Of a stretch of 35,606 bases of DNA, positions 16,946-24,128 are shown one piece after another. How positions within the stretch are numbered: position 1 is the first letter of the stretch; each line of letters starts with the position of its first letter. The stretch is from an uncultured Clostridia bacterium (GTDB lineage Bacteria > Bacillota > Clostridia > Oscillospirales > Acutalibacteraceae). The stretch covers positions 1 to 35,606 of the forward strand of contig CALWIS010000212.1 of assembly GCA_944380795.1 (NCBI GenBank), written 5' to 3'. Both the position numbers and the translations under genes were made by a program. Under the pieces are notes generated by a model. The model saw only the letters and a program-made list of their open reading frames with translations. It was not told the origin of the DNA and did not search any database.

Positions 16946-17871
16946 GCTCCATGATTACCGTCATGGTTAAAGTGGCGGAGCTGTTTTTGATGATTGGGGT
17001 GGGGGCTGTCTGTTTCCGGCTGGGAATACTCACTCGCAGAGGTGTTAGCCAGTTGACTACCCTTTTGCTGTATTTAGTAGCTCCTTGCCTGATTGTTTCC
17101 TCTCTGGCAGGGGAGGGCGGAAATATTGCTCCAGAAGAACTTGCTTTGTCTTTGGGATTGGCAGTGTTGGCCCATGTATTATCCATTGGCCTGAGTTTTT
17201 TATTTTTTCGCCGGGAGCCTTTGCCCAGAAGGCAGGTGCTGCGGTTTTCTCTCATCTATTCTAATACTGGATTTATGGGCATGCCTTTGGTACAGGCGGT
17301 AGTAGGAACAGAGGGCGTCGTATATGCCTCTGTATTCATTTCCGTTTTTAATGTTTTTGTATGGACCCACGGCTACAGCCTAATGAGCGGTGGTGAGAGC
17401 TCGGGGTGGAAAAAAGTGGTGTTGAATCCCGGGGTTTTGGCGTTGGCGATAGGGCTGCCTCTGTTTTTCTTGGGATGGGATCTGCCGGAGCTGCTGCAAG
17501 TGCCTATTGACAGCTTTGCGGCACTCAATACTCCGTTGGCTATGGTGGTTATTGGCTGCAACATTGCGAGAATCCCCTTAAAGGAGATGTTTTCCGACCG
17601 ATCTGTGTTTTTAGCTTCGGGACTGCGGCTCTTATTGTTCCCGGTGGTGTTCTTGGGAGCTGCATTTTTCTGCGGTCCTGCACCAGCGCTGCTGGTTTCC
17701 AGCGTGATACAGGCTGCCGCTCCATCAGCGGCCAACACGGTACTGTTTGCCACCCGTTTTGGTGGGGATGATAAATTAGCGTCGAAAATGGTGGCGGTTT
17801 CCTCTTTGCTTTCGGTGGCTACCCTGCCTTTGGTAGTATCCGCTGCACAAGCAGTATCAGAAGCATTATAG
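16939..17871 (+). CDS. AEC family transporter (auxin efflux carrier-like permease)
   Basis: This is a membrane carrier of the AEC family, whose bacterial members include malonate and other organic-acid permeases. The 310-residue product has about ten hydrophobic helices, with the family pattern of an N-terminal VGAVCFRLGILTRRGVSQLT, a central YSNTGFMGMPLVQAVVG (the conserved Asn/Gly-rich crossover) and C-terminal QAAAPSAANTVLFATRFGGD. AAAGGAGAT precedes the ATG. It is the last gene of a three-gene group. The substrate cannot be read from the sequence. Confidence 0.88.
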   Translation: MVSSMITVMVKVAELFLMIGVGAVCFRLGILTRRGVSQLTTLLLYLVAPCLIVSSLAGEGGNIAPEELALSLGLAVLAHVLSIGLSFLFFRREPLPRRQVLRFSLIYSNTGFMGMPLVQAVVGTEGVVYASVFISVFNVFVWTHGYSLMSGGESSGWKKVVLNPGVLALAIGLPLFFLGWDLPELLQVPIDSFAALNTPLAMVVIGCNIARIPLKEMFSDRSVFLASGLRLLLFPVVFLGAAFFCGPAPALLVSSVIQAAAPSAANTVLFATRFGGDDKLASKMVAVSSLLSVATLPLVVSAAQAVSEAL

Positions 17872-17951
17872 GGGAACCTTTTATGGATAGTTGCGTATAA
17901 TAGAAAAGCGGTGGCTTTCGCCTGCCCGGGACGGCAGCCCCGCTTTGAGAT

Positions 17952-17987
17952 AGGCCTCCTTTTCCAACTGGAAAAGGAGGCCTTTTG
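17952..17987 (+). terminator. Terminator after the AEC transporter gene
   Basis: AGGCCTCCTTTTCC (17952-17965) pairs perfectly with GGAAAAGGAGGCCT (17970-17983), loop AACT, followed by TTTT. Confidence 0.88.
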
Positions 17988-18010
17988 GTAGTGGGAAAAC
18001 AGGGGGAGCC

Positions 18011-18039
18011 TTGCAATATAGGGGGAAATACGGTAGAAT
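18011..18039 (+). promoter_or_regulatory. Sigma-A promoter of rpe
   Basis: TTGCAA (18011-18016) and TAGAAT (18034-18039) have a 17-base spacer. A small hairpin CCGGGC-AAA-GCCCGG (18055-18069) lies in the leader before rpe. Confidence 0.65.
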
Positions 18040-18099
18040 AAGAAAAAGAAAAAACCGGGCAAAGCCCGGAACTCATACAGAAAATGAGGTAATGATAGT

Positions 18100-18735
18100 A
18101 TGCAGATTGCTCCTTCCGTTTTAGCAGCGGATTTTACAAAACTGGGCCAGGAGATCCAAAGAGTCTCCGGCGCTGATTATCTTCATTTAGATATTATGGA
18201 TGGCCACTTCGTCCCCAATATCAGCTATGGGCCGGGAGTGGTTGCCGCGCTGCGTCCCCTTACCAGCCTTCCTTTTGATGTACACCTGATGTTGGACCAT
18301 CCGTTGGAGTATGTTCCGGCTTTCTTAAAAGCTGGCGCCGATTTGATCACATTTCATGTGGAGTGTAAAGATCCCATTGACGAGACTCTGGCAGCTATTC
18401 ATAATGGCGGAGCAAAGGCGGGTTTAGTGCTGAAACCGGCCACTCCTGCGGAGGCTCTCTGGCCTTGGCTGGATAAGATCGATCTTGCCATGGTGATGAC
18501 AGTGGAGCCAGGATTTGGCGGCCAAAGCTTTATGGAGCCCATGATGGACAAGGTGCGGGAGATCAAGAAAAAGGCCCCATCCCTGTTGGTAGAGGCAGAT
18601 GGCGGAATCAATGACACCACCATTCAGCTTTGTGCAGAGGCAGGGGTGGATATTTGCGTGGCCGGGACAGGCGTATTCCGGGCAGAAAATGCAGAAGAGG
18701 CCCTGAAACAGCTTCAATCTTGGGGAAACGATTGA
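18100..18735 (+). CDS. rpe: Ribulose-phosphate 3-epimerase
   Basis: This interconverts ribulose 5-phosphate and xylulose 5-phosphate in the pentose phosphate pathway, in the cytoplasm. The 211-residue TIM-barrel protein starts MQIAPSVLAADFTKLGQEI. It contains the metal-binding LHLDIMDGHFVPN, the HVEC segment, the phosphate-loop-type MTVEPGFGGQSFM and the catalytic region VEADGGIN. GAGGTAA precedes the ATG. Its 3' end overlaps the convergent gene by 22 bases. Confidence 0.97.
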   Translation: MQIAPSVLAADFTKLGQEIQRVSGADYLHLDIMDGHFVPNISYGPGVVAALRPLTSLPFDVHLMLDHPLEYVPAFLKAGADLITFHVECKDPIDETLAAIHNGGAKAGLVLKPATPAEALWPWLDKIDLAMVMTVEPGFGGQSFMEPMMDKVREIKKKAPSLLVEADGGINDTTIQLCAEAGVDICVAGTGVFRAENAEEALKQLQSWGND

Positions 18736-19295
18736 CCACAAAGGCGTTGAGCTGCCTGTTCGCACAAAAAGGCCCCATGCTCTCGGGTAGCGGCGACCAA
18801 GGCAGGGCTGCTCCCGAAAAAACGGGCGTATTCTCCCAGCCTGCACCGTAGGGATGGAAAACTTTTCAGGTTGGTGCAAAGGACAAGCCGCCAGCCGCAG
18901 GAAGGCCATTGGTACAGCCAGGTAGAACATTGAGGGAATTGACGGCAGAGAAGGTGGGCGCCCCGCAAAAGGTCTTCTGCTTTTAAAAATTCAAACACGC
19001 CCCAACGGTCTGGCCGTACAGGACGAAGCGTGCGGCGCTTTTGAGGTAGCAGGGAAAAAAGGAGGAGGGTTTCTCCAGAGGGGATACGGGAAAACCGTAA
19101 AAAGATCCGGTCTTTTTTTATAGGGATGTGGTAGCGGCGGCTGATCTCGGAAAAAATATGGGCGGCTGCTAAACGGTCCCGAAGGGTCAGGGTGACCCAA
19201 GGCTTTCCGGTATCGGGAGAAAGTCCCAAAGAGCGGGCTTCTCTTGCAGTAAGGATAGCCAAATAATGACGGGAGTCCAATACATGGATTTTCAT
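18714..19295 (-). CDS. Divergent MecA-like adaptor protein
   Basis: MecA-type adaptors deliver substrates to the ClpC protease. The 193-residue product has an N-terminal stretch (MKIHVLDSRHYLAILTAREA) and a middle (HIFSEISRRYHIPIKKDRIF, then SGETLLLFSLLP) that resemble the MecA N-domain. A C-terminal segment ending GEYARFFGSSPALVAATREH, then GAFLCEQAAQRL, resembles the MecA C-domain (EYG...LREHGK...ALE.L). Many positions differ, and it is rich in Arg and Cys. Start: AGGAGG lies 8 bases before the ATG at 19295; an upstream frame to 19493 covers the divergent rnfC gene and is rejected. It is divergent from rnfC with only 43 bases between starts. The family call is moderate. Confidence 0.55.
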   Translation of the reverse strand: MKIHVLDSRHYLAILTAREARSLGLSPDTGKPWVTLTLRDRLAAAHIFSEISRRYHIPIKKDRIFLRFSRIPSGETLLLFSLLPQKRRTLRPVRPDRWGVFEFLKAEDLLRGAHLLCRQFPQCSTWLYQWPSCGWRLVLCTNLKSFPSLRCRLGEYARFFGSSPALVAATREHGAFLCEQAAQRLCGQSFPQD

Positions 19296-19338
19296 GGGGA
19301 ACACCTCCTTGGAGAAGATACCAGAAAAGGGGTATGAT

Positions 19339-20553
19339 ATGAAGGGCCTGTTTTTCAAAGGAGTACAGCTGGCAGATCGCCAAACACCTACTGAACACAT
19401 AATCACGCCATGGACACCTACTCGGGCAGTCGTGCCGCTTTTGCCTAGAGAGGTGGGCGTAGTACCTGTGGGAACTGTGGTAAAAAAGGGCACCCTTTTG
19501 GGAGAAGAAGGGGGTTTTGCTCCTGAAAATGGAATGGTAACCGAATACCGGGAGATTGCTCATCCTTTAATGGGCAAGGTGCTTTGTGCGGTGATGGAGC
19601 TGTGTCCCCATGATGAGACGGAGGACCCTGAAAAATATGCCCTTCAGGGCGCTCATAATCGGGAAGATATCTTACAGGCTGTACGGCAGGCTGGGATTAT
19701 CAATGAAGCAACAGGCGAATACCTTTGGAAGGAACTTCAGCAATGGGACGAGTCCTTGTTGGAGTATGTGGCGGTGGACCTGTTGGAGGACGATCCTTTA
19801 TGTGGGGCAGGTGCTGCCCTGTTTGTAAGTGACCGGGAAAAAGTGCTTCGTGGAATGGAATATCTGGGGGATGTTCTGCCAGAAATATCCCGGAAAATTG
19901 TTTGGAATAGCCGGTGGATGGAAGAAAATCAAGAAGGCATTCCTAAAAAATACGGGCTGCGCTTAAAAAAGCGGTATCCGGCTTGGGTGCTCCACCAGCA
20001 GGAATCGGGTGCTTGCGCAGTGCGTATAGGGGTGCAGGCATTGGCTGCCTTGGTAGAAGCAGTGGAAGAAGGGAAGTCGCAGACCCATACCATAGTAACA
20101 GTGGCGGGAGAAATGTTGACAGATCCCGGCATGTATTTAGTTCCGATAGGGACTCCCATAGGGGAACTGTTGGAACACTGTGGAGCAGGAGCACGGCCCT
20201 GCCAAGTAGTAATGGGGCCGGCATTAACGGGGCAGGCGGTTTTGGATCAGGATGCACCCGTAACAGCTAATACGCAGGGAATCACGGTATGGAGTCCGCA
20301 GAAAGCCAAGTTGGATGATCGGGTATTCCCCTGTATTGGCTGTGGAAAATGCCAGTCTGCCTGCCCAATGGGTCTGGAACCCTGGGTGGTACAGGAGGCT
20401 TTGGGGCTGGACCCTGTCCCTATCCCGATGCTGTGGCGGGTGGAGGAATGCAGCCAGTGCGGTGTGTGCAGAGCTGTGTGCCCATCGGGTATTGATCTAA
20501 CAGCCTGTATGCGTCAGGCGGCAGAACTGCGGAAGCGAGGTGGTTTGACATGA
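19339..20553 (+). CDS. rnfC: RnfC-like iron-sulfur subunit lacking the flavin/NADH motif
   Basis: In Rnf complexes RnfC is the cytoplasmic NADH-side subunit. This 404-residue protein keeps the family order. It has an N-terminal RnfC barrel-like region (VVPLLPREVGVVPVGTVVKK), an SLBB segment (HTIVTVAGEMLTDPGMYLVP, IGTPIGELLEHCG), and two 4Fe-4S motifs (Cys about 332, 335, 338, 342 and 371, 374, 377, 381). What is missing is the glycine-rich AGIVGMGGAGFPTHVK-type motif and NGAECEPYLT. The matching places read AGIINEATGEYLWKEL and VDLLEDDPLCGAG. NADH oxidation by FMN is therefore doubtful. AAAAGGGG is 6 bases before the ATG. The stop overlaps rnfD as ATGA. Confidence 0.85.
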   Translation: MKGLFFKGVQLADRQTPTEHIITPWTPTRAVVPLLPREVGVVPVGTVVKKGTLLGEEGGFAPENGMVTEYREIAHPLMGKVLCAVMELCPHDETEDPEKYALQGAHNREDILQAVRQAGIINEATGEYLWKELQQWDESLLEYVAVDLLEDDPLCGAGAALFVSDREKVLRGMEYLGDVLPEISRKIVWNSRWMEENQEGIPKKYGLRLKKRYPAWVLHQQESGACAVRIGVQALAALVEAVEEGKSQTHTIVTVAGEMLTDPGMYLVPIGTPIGELLEHCGAGARPCQVVMGPALTGQAVLDQDAPVTANTQGITVWSPQKAKLDDRVFPCIGCGKCQSACPMGLEPWVVQEALGLDPVPIPMLWRVEECSQCGVCRAVCPSGIDLTACMRQAAELRKRGGLT

Positions 20554-21548
20554 GGCTGATAGAAGGAGCCCCCAGGTTTATACAGGCGAGCCACTCTTCC
20601 CAATCTTCCATGTGGGATATGCTGTTGGTGCTCATAGTGGTTTCTATTCTTCCGGTAGTTTACCATGGGCCAAGAGCGGCAATCCTGATAGTAGGCTCCA
20701 TGGCAATTTGCATGCTTTGTTATATTGCGGTGCAGTTGATTACATCCAGGCCGATTTGGATCACCGATTGCTCTCCTCTGATTACAGGCGCTATGATCGC
20801 CCTATTGATGCCAGCCAATGTGCCATACTGGGTAGTAGCGGCCGCCGACTTTTTTGCCATCTTGGTGGCCAAAGAGCCGTTTGGAGGTACGGGGCATACT
20901 CCATTTAATCCTGCTGCGGCAGGAATGGTGTTTGCATCAGTTCTGTGGCCGGAATATGTGTTTTCCTACTATACTATGAATAGCGGGCAAACTTTGCCCC
21001 TCATTTGGACAGAACTTACCACTTCGCCTTCTCCTACTGCTTGGATGCGCGAAGGCATCCAACCGGAAATCATGCCTTTTGAAATGCTGTGGGGACGGTT
21101 TGAAGGCCCTATGGGTGCTACTGTTACGGCTGCAATTGCAGCAGGTTTTCTCTATTTGGTGATCCGCAGGAGTGCGGATTGGAGAGCGCCGGTGTTTTTT
21201 GTGGCTGCGGCGGCCTGCTATGCGGCGTTGTTTCCTCGGCTCCTGACAGGAGCAGAAATTTCTGTAAAATATGAGCTTTTATCGGGGTCGCTGCTGTTTT
21301 GTGCGTGCTTTATGGCAGCAGATCCCTGTACCACTCCCCGCACCTCTATTGGAAAATGCCTATATGGAGCATTAGCAGGGATCTTGCTGATGCTGCTGCG
21401 TAATTACGGGGCTTATGAACAAGGCGGATGCTTTGCTATCCTATTGATGGGCGCGGTTAGCCCCTTATTAGACCGGGCGGTTTTATATTTCAGAAGGGGA
21501 GGTGCGGTACATGCAAATCACACGCGGCCAGATCATTCGCAGCGTTAA
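20550..21548 (+). CDS. rnfD: RnfD/NqrB-like membrane subunit without a clear FMN-attachment motif
   Basis: RnfD is a multi-helix membrane subunit that normally carries covalent FMN on a threonine and takes part in ion transport. The 332-residue product keeps strong family patches: AILVAKEPFGGTGHTPFNPA, then DPCTTPRTSIGKCLYGALAG and LRNYGAYEQGGCFAILLMG, with about nine helices. Where the family has the (S/D)xATPL flavin motif, this protein reads ELTTSPSPTAWM. A Ser or Thr is nearby, but the usual motif is not recognisable. Its start overlaps the rnfC stop and its end overlaps rnfE by 38 bases. Confidence 0.87.
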   Translation: MRLIEGAPRFIQASHSSQSSMWDMLLVLIVVSILPVVYHGPRAAILIVGSMAICMLCYIAVQLITSRPIWITDCSPLITGAMIALLMPANVPYWVVAAADFFAILVAKEPFGGTGHTPFNPAAAGMVFASVLWPEYVFSYYTMNSGQTLPLIWTELTTSPSPTAWMREGIQPEIMPFEMLWGRFEGPMGATVTAAIAAGFLYLVIRRSADWRAPVFFVAAAACYAALFPRLLTGAEISVKYELLSGSLLFCACFMAADPCTTPRTSIGKCLYGALAGILLMLLRNYGAYEQGGCFAILLMGAVSPLLDRAVLYFRRGGAVHANHTRPDHSQR

Positions 21549-22137
21549 AAAATGGGCTCGGGCCTTTGTTGATGGACTGATTTTTCAAAACCCGGTGCTG
21601 ATTGGAGGAATGGGGCTGTATCTGGTGCTTTGCGGAAGTACCAGCTTGGAAGGGGCGCTGTTTCTATCCCTGCTGCTCATCGTGCTCACGGTGCCGGTAT
21701 GTGTGATCTGTTGGTTGGCTGGAAAGTGGATTTCAGTATGGCTGCGGCTTCCGCTGGCCTTTTTCCTCACTTCGGTGCTGTATTTGCCTTGGTATCCTGA
21801 TTTACAGCGTATACATCCTCAGTTTATGCAAGCGCTTGGGCTTTGCGGCATCTTGGCAGTAGCAGATTCTCTGCTGCTGATGCGTGCTTTTTCTCCAGAA
21901 AAGCGCCCGCTGCCTTTCGTGCTCGCAGAAGCTTTAGGCGGTGCAGTGGGGTTTTCTGTGGTGCTTTTGACAGTATCGGTACTGTGGAGACTATTAGAAG
22001 AGCTGGAGCAGGCCGGAGGAGGCTCCTTTAGCCGCGCGCGCGTTGCTTTGGGACTAATTGCAGTGGCGCTTTTAGCAGCATTGTGGAAATATGGGATCAA
22101 CCGCTATAAACAGAAAAGAGGGAGGGGGCTGCTGTGA
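21511..22137 (+). CDS. rnfE: RnfE/NqrD-like membrane subunit lacking both cluster cysteines
   Basis: RnfE pairs with RnfA in an inverted arrangement and the two together normally hold a membrane [2Fe-2S] cluster. The 208-residue product has about six helices. Its opening WARAFVDGLIFQNPVLIGGM aligns without gaps to the family GLWKNNSALVQLLGLCP, placing Tyr 37 where the cluster Cys belongs. Its second half-channel segment (MQALGLCGILAVADSLLL) aligns to SLGIFIPLIVTNCIVV, placing Ser 120 at the second Cys. AAGGGGAGG at 21494-21502 selects the ATG at 21511 over a GTG at 21502. The C-terminal tail is short and basic. Confidence 0.8.
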   Translation: MQITRGQIIRSVKKWARAFVDGLIFQNPVLIGGMGLYLVLCGSTSLEGALFLSLLLIVLTVPVCVICWLAGKWISVWLRLPLAFFLTSVLYLPWYPDLQRIHPQFMQALGLCGILAVADSLLLMRAFSPEKRPLPFVLAEALGGAVGFSVVLLTVSVLWRLLEELEQAGGGSFSRARVALGLIAVALLAALWKYGINRYKQKRGRGLL

Positions 22138-22709
22138 TGAACCAACTGGGACAGCTGCTGTTGGTAGTCTTGGCAGCTCTTACTGTAGAAAATGTGTTTT
22201 TTTCCCAGGGAATGGGGTTTTATGAGCTTCTTCGTGGTGCTAAAAAAGGAAAAAACATCACAGCCTATGCGGCTTTGCTCACATTGTTTTCGGCAGGGTC
22301 TGGGATGATTACTCACGGACTAGCTCCTTTTATCCCCACAGAGAAAAGAGTATGGGTTTTCCTGTTGGCGGCAGGGGTAGTATTAGCATGGTATCTGGTG
22401 GTATGTTTGGTGTTGGTGATGGCTTTTCCCCACATGTACCGTCGGGTAAACTGGTGCATTGGCCCTGCGGCTATCAATACCGTGGTGTTTTCTATTCCTT
22501 TTTTAGCGGAACAGCAGCAATGGAGTGCTTGGGAAGTGTTGGGCTTTTCTTTGGGGACAGGAATCCTCTTTTGGCTCATTGTGTGGGTGATGACAGAGCA
22601 TCTTCCCAAGTTTCGTAATATGAGTATGCCCGCAGCCTTTCGTGGGATTCCAGCGGCATTTTTGTTTTTGGGAATTTTAGCATTGGGCTTTTTAGGATTT
22701 GTCCATTGA
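22137..22709 (+). CDS. rnfA: RnfA/NqrE-like membrane subunit lacking both cluster cysteines
   Basis: RnfA is the partner of RnfE. The 190-residue product, close to the usual 190-195, has about six helices. It keeps the family's TVENVFFSQGMGF start (compare VNNFVLVKFLGLC), MYRRVN before the fourth helix, and a C-terminal PAAFRGIPAAF followed by GFLGF. The first cluster Cys position is Tyr 29, and the second (TNC in the family, INT here) is Thr 115. The ATG at 22137 shares its A with the rnfE TGA stop, and GGGAGGGGG lies upstream, so coupling is tight. It is the last gene of the operon. Confidence 0.82.
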   Translation: MNQLGQLLLVVLAALTVENVFFSQGMGFYELLRGAKKGKNITAYAALLTLFSAGSGMITHGLAPFIPTEKRVWVFLLAAGVVLAWYLVVCLVLVMAFPHMYRRVNWCIGPAAINTVVFSIPFLAEQQQWSAWEVLGFSLGTGILFWLIVWVMTEHLPKFRNMSMPAAFRGIPAAFLFLGILALGFLGFVH

Positions 22710-22711
22710 TC

Positions 22712-22761
22712 AAAAAGCAGGCAGCCTTTCCTTGCATACAAGGAAGGCTGCCTGCTTTTTT
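22712..22761. terminator. Bidirectional terminator after the rnf-like operon
   Basis: AAAAAGCAGGCAGCCTT pairs with AAGGCTGCCTGCTTTTT, with an inner CCTTG/CAAGG pair and one bulged T. It is flanked by A and T runs, so it can end both the rnf-like operon and the minus-strand lipoprotein gene. Confidence 0.92.
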
Positions 22762-22769
22762 GATGTTAT

Positions 22770-23207
22770 TTAGTAACCTAGTGCATTGATTACCGATTGC
22801 AGATTATCTTTTTCAGATGGTTCTACTGTGCTCGCTAAAATGGTATTTCCCATACGGATAATGGAATAATAGGTATCTTCCGTTTCGGCGGTATACCGGC
22901 TATAGTAGGAGGAATCTACATGGTCTGCATTTACATCGGAGGGCAAGTTGGCTTTTAGATTCACCAATGCAGTCTTTGCCTCTTGGTCACTGTCGCAAAC
23001 ATAGAATACCATAGAGGAATCCTCTTTGGATGCCAGATGAATACTCTCTAAACTGCCGCCGTCCTGTTCTTCCACCGTGTAGCCTACCTCTTCGGCAGCT
23101 TTTTGAAATTGTTCGGCTGTTGCCGCACTTTTAGCAGAACATCCGGGAAGGGTGAAGGCCAGCAAAATCATAAGGGGGCACACCCAGGAAAAAATCATAC
23201 GTTTCAT
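22770..23207 (-). CDS. Small lipoprotein of unknown function
   Basis: The 145-residue product has a lipoprotein signal (MKRMIFSWVCPLMILLAFTL followed by PGC, lipid Cys at 23). A short, mixed-charge domain with alternating beta-like segments follows (AAEEVGYTVEEQ; SMVFYVCDSDQEAKTALVNL; YYSIIRMGNTILASTVEPSE). No family is recognised with confidence; the pattern of a small stress- or envelope-associated lipoprotein in Clostridia fits. AGGAGG precedes the ATG. It runs tail to tail with the rnf-like operon and lies downstream of another small lipoprotein gene, with a terminator between them. Confidence 0.75.
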   Translation of the reverse strand: MKRMIFSWVCPLMILLAFTLPGCSAKSAATAEQFQKAAEEVGYTVEEQDGGSLESIHLASKEDSSMVFYVCDSDQEAKTALVNLKANLPSDVNADHVDSSYYSRYTAETEDTYYSIIRMGNTILASTVEPSEKDNLQSVINALGY

Positions 23208-23283
23208 GTAAAAACTCCTCCCTGCTGAGAAATTAGCAAAATGATAATGGCCCCATTATATCACAGCAGATGCTAAAAAGAAA

Positions 23284-23316
23284 GGGAGGTTCGGCAAAAC
23301 CTTTGCCGAACCTCCC
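23284..23316 (-). terminator. Terminator of the second lipoprotein gene
   Basis: GGGAGGTTCGGCAAA (23284-23298) pairs perfectly with its complement (23302-23316). On the minus strand it is followed by TTTCTTTTT. Confidence 0.92.
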
Positions 23317-23333
23317 GGATTCCAAGCTAAAAC

Positions 23334-23747
23334 TTATTCGGGATATGTAAAGGAAGCAATCTGATTGCCGGCTGCATCCGCGTACTCCATGGTAACAGTC
23401 ACGCCTTCTTCGCTGCCTACAGCCTTCACCACTTCATCATAGACCTGCTTCATGGTTGTTTGCAGAGTGGAGGCGGAAGCTTCCAGGGTCTGGGTGTATG
23501 CTTCCAGATCTTCCTCGGAGAGTTCCTGGTTCAGAGTATAGGAATAAACCAGAGCGTTTTCCTTAGCGGTGATGTCCACGGAAATTCCTTGGCCTTCCAG
23601 CTGCTCTTTAACAGAAGACACCTCGGTCTTGAAAGCGTCGGATTCAATGTAATCCTGAACGGTGATTTTGCTGTTGCAGCCGGACATGGAAAGAGCGATG
23701 GCAACTACCATCATAGCGCTCATAATGAGGGAAAGTGCTTTTTTCAT
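23334..23747 (-). CDS. DUF4854-like lipoprotein
   Basis: The 137-residue product has a lipoprotein signal (MKKALSLIMSAMMVVAIALS followed by MSGC, lipid Cys at about 24). The mature part, with VQDYIESDAFKTEV, GQGISVDITAKENALVYSY, and a C-terminal VTVTMEYADAAGNQIASFTY, matches what I know of DUF4854 proteins, which are common in gut Firmicutes and of unknown role. Start: AAGGAG lies 12 bases before the ATG at 23747; the upstream frame to 23816 has no ribosome site and is rejected. Monocistronic. Confidence 0.75.
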   Translation of the reverse strand: MKKALSLIMSAMMVVAIALSMSGCNSKITVQDYIESDAFKTEVSSVKEQLEGQGISVDITAKENALVYSYTLNQELSEEDLEAYTQTLEASASTLQTTMKQVYDEVVKAVGSEEGVTVTMEYADAAGNQIASFTYPE

Positions 23748-23879
23748 GTTTTTTCGATCTCCTTTTTCAAAAAATATCATAAAGAAATATTCTTTATCCA
23801 AAATATAATACCACACATAGAGACTCCTTGCAAGATGTCATTTTATAGTAGAAAGGCAAATTGTTGCAGATAGGTTTTA

Positions 23880-23980
23880 ATGTTGACTCAAAAAATTCCG
23901 TACGCGATCCGTATCTTTCACACTAACGACATCCATAGCAGAGTACAATCCAATGACTATAATCAGGGTTTAGAGCTGGA
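23880..23980 (+). pseudogene. Fossil of a 5'-nucleotidase/UshA-type metallophosphatase N-terminus
   Basis: The frame from 23880 reads IRIFHTNDIHSRVQSND, which is almost the 5'-nucleotidase signature (aliphatic-x-aliphatic-aliphatic-H-T-x-D-x-H-S-x-V). The His and Asp that bind the metal are kept. The similarity stops within about 30 codons, and a terminator hairpin follows at 23974. No ribosome site or signal peptide precedes it. It looks like the leftover start of a deleted nucleotidase gene. A chance match is possible but the motif is long. Confidence 0.5.
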
Positions 23981-23999
23981 ATTCCATCCGGCTTTTTTT
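23974..23999 (+). terminator. Terminator-like hairpin before spoIIP
   Basis: GCTGGA (23975-23980) pairs with TCCGGC (23987-23992), with one wobble, followed by seven T. The rest of the 23748-24128 stretch holds the nucleotidase fossil; no clear sporulation promoter could be assigned to spoIIP. Confidence 0.7.
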
Positions 24000-24128
24000 A
24001 TGCGGCAACAAGATACTTATTTCATTTGTTTTTTATCGGGGCTGTTTTTCCTTTGGTGTTCTGCGAGGGCGCCCCTTTCCATATACTGATAAGGATAGCT
24101 GGTACACCGGCAGGAAAGGGGAGGCAGC

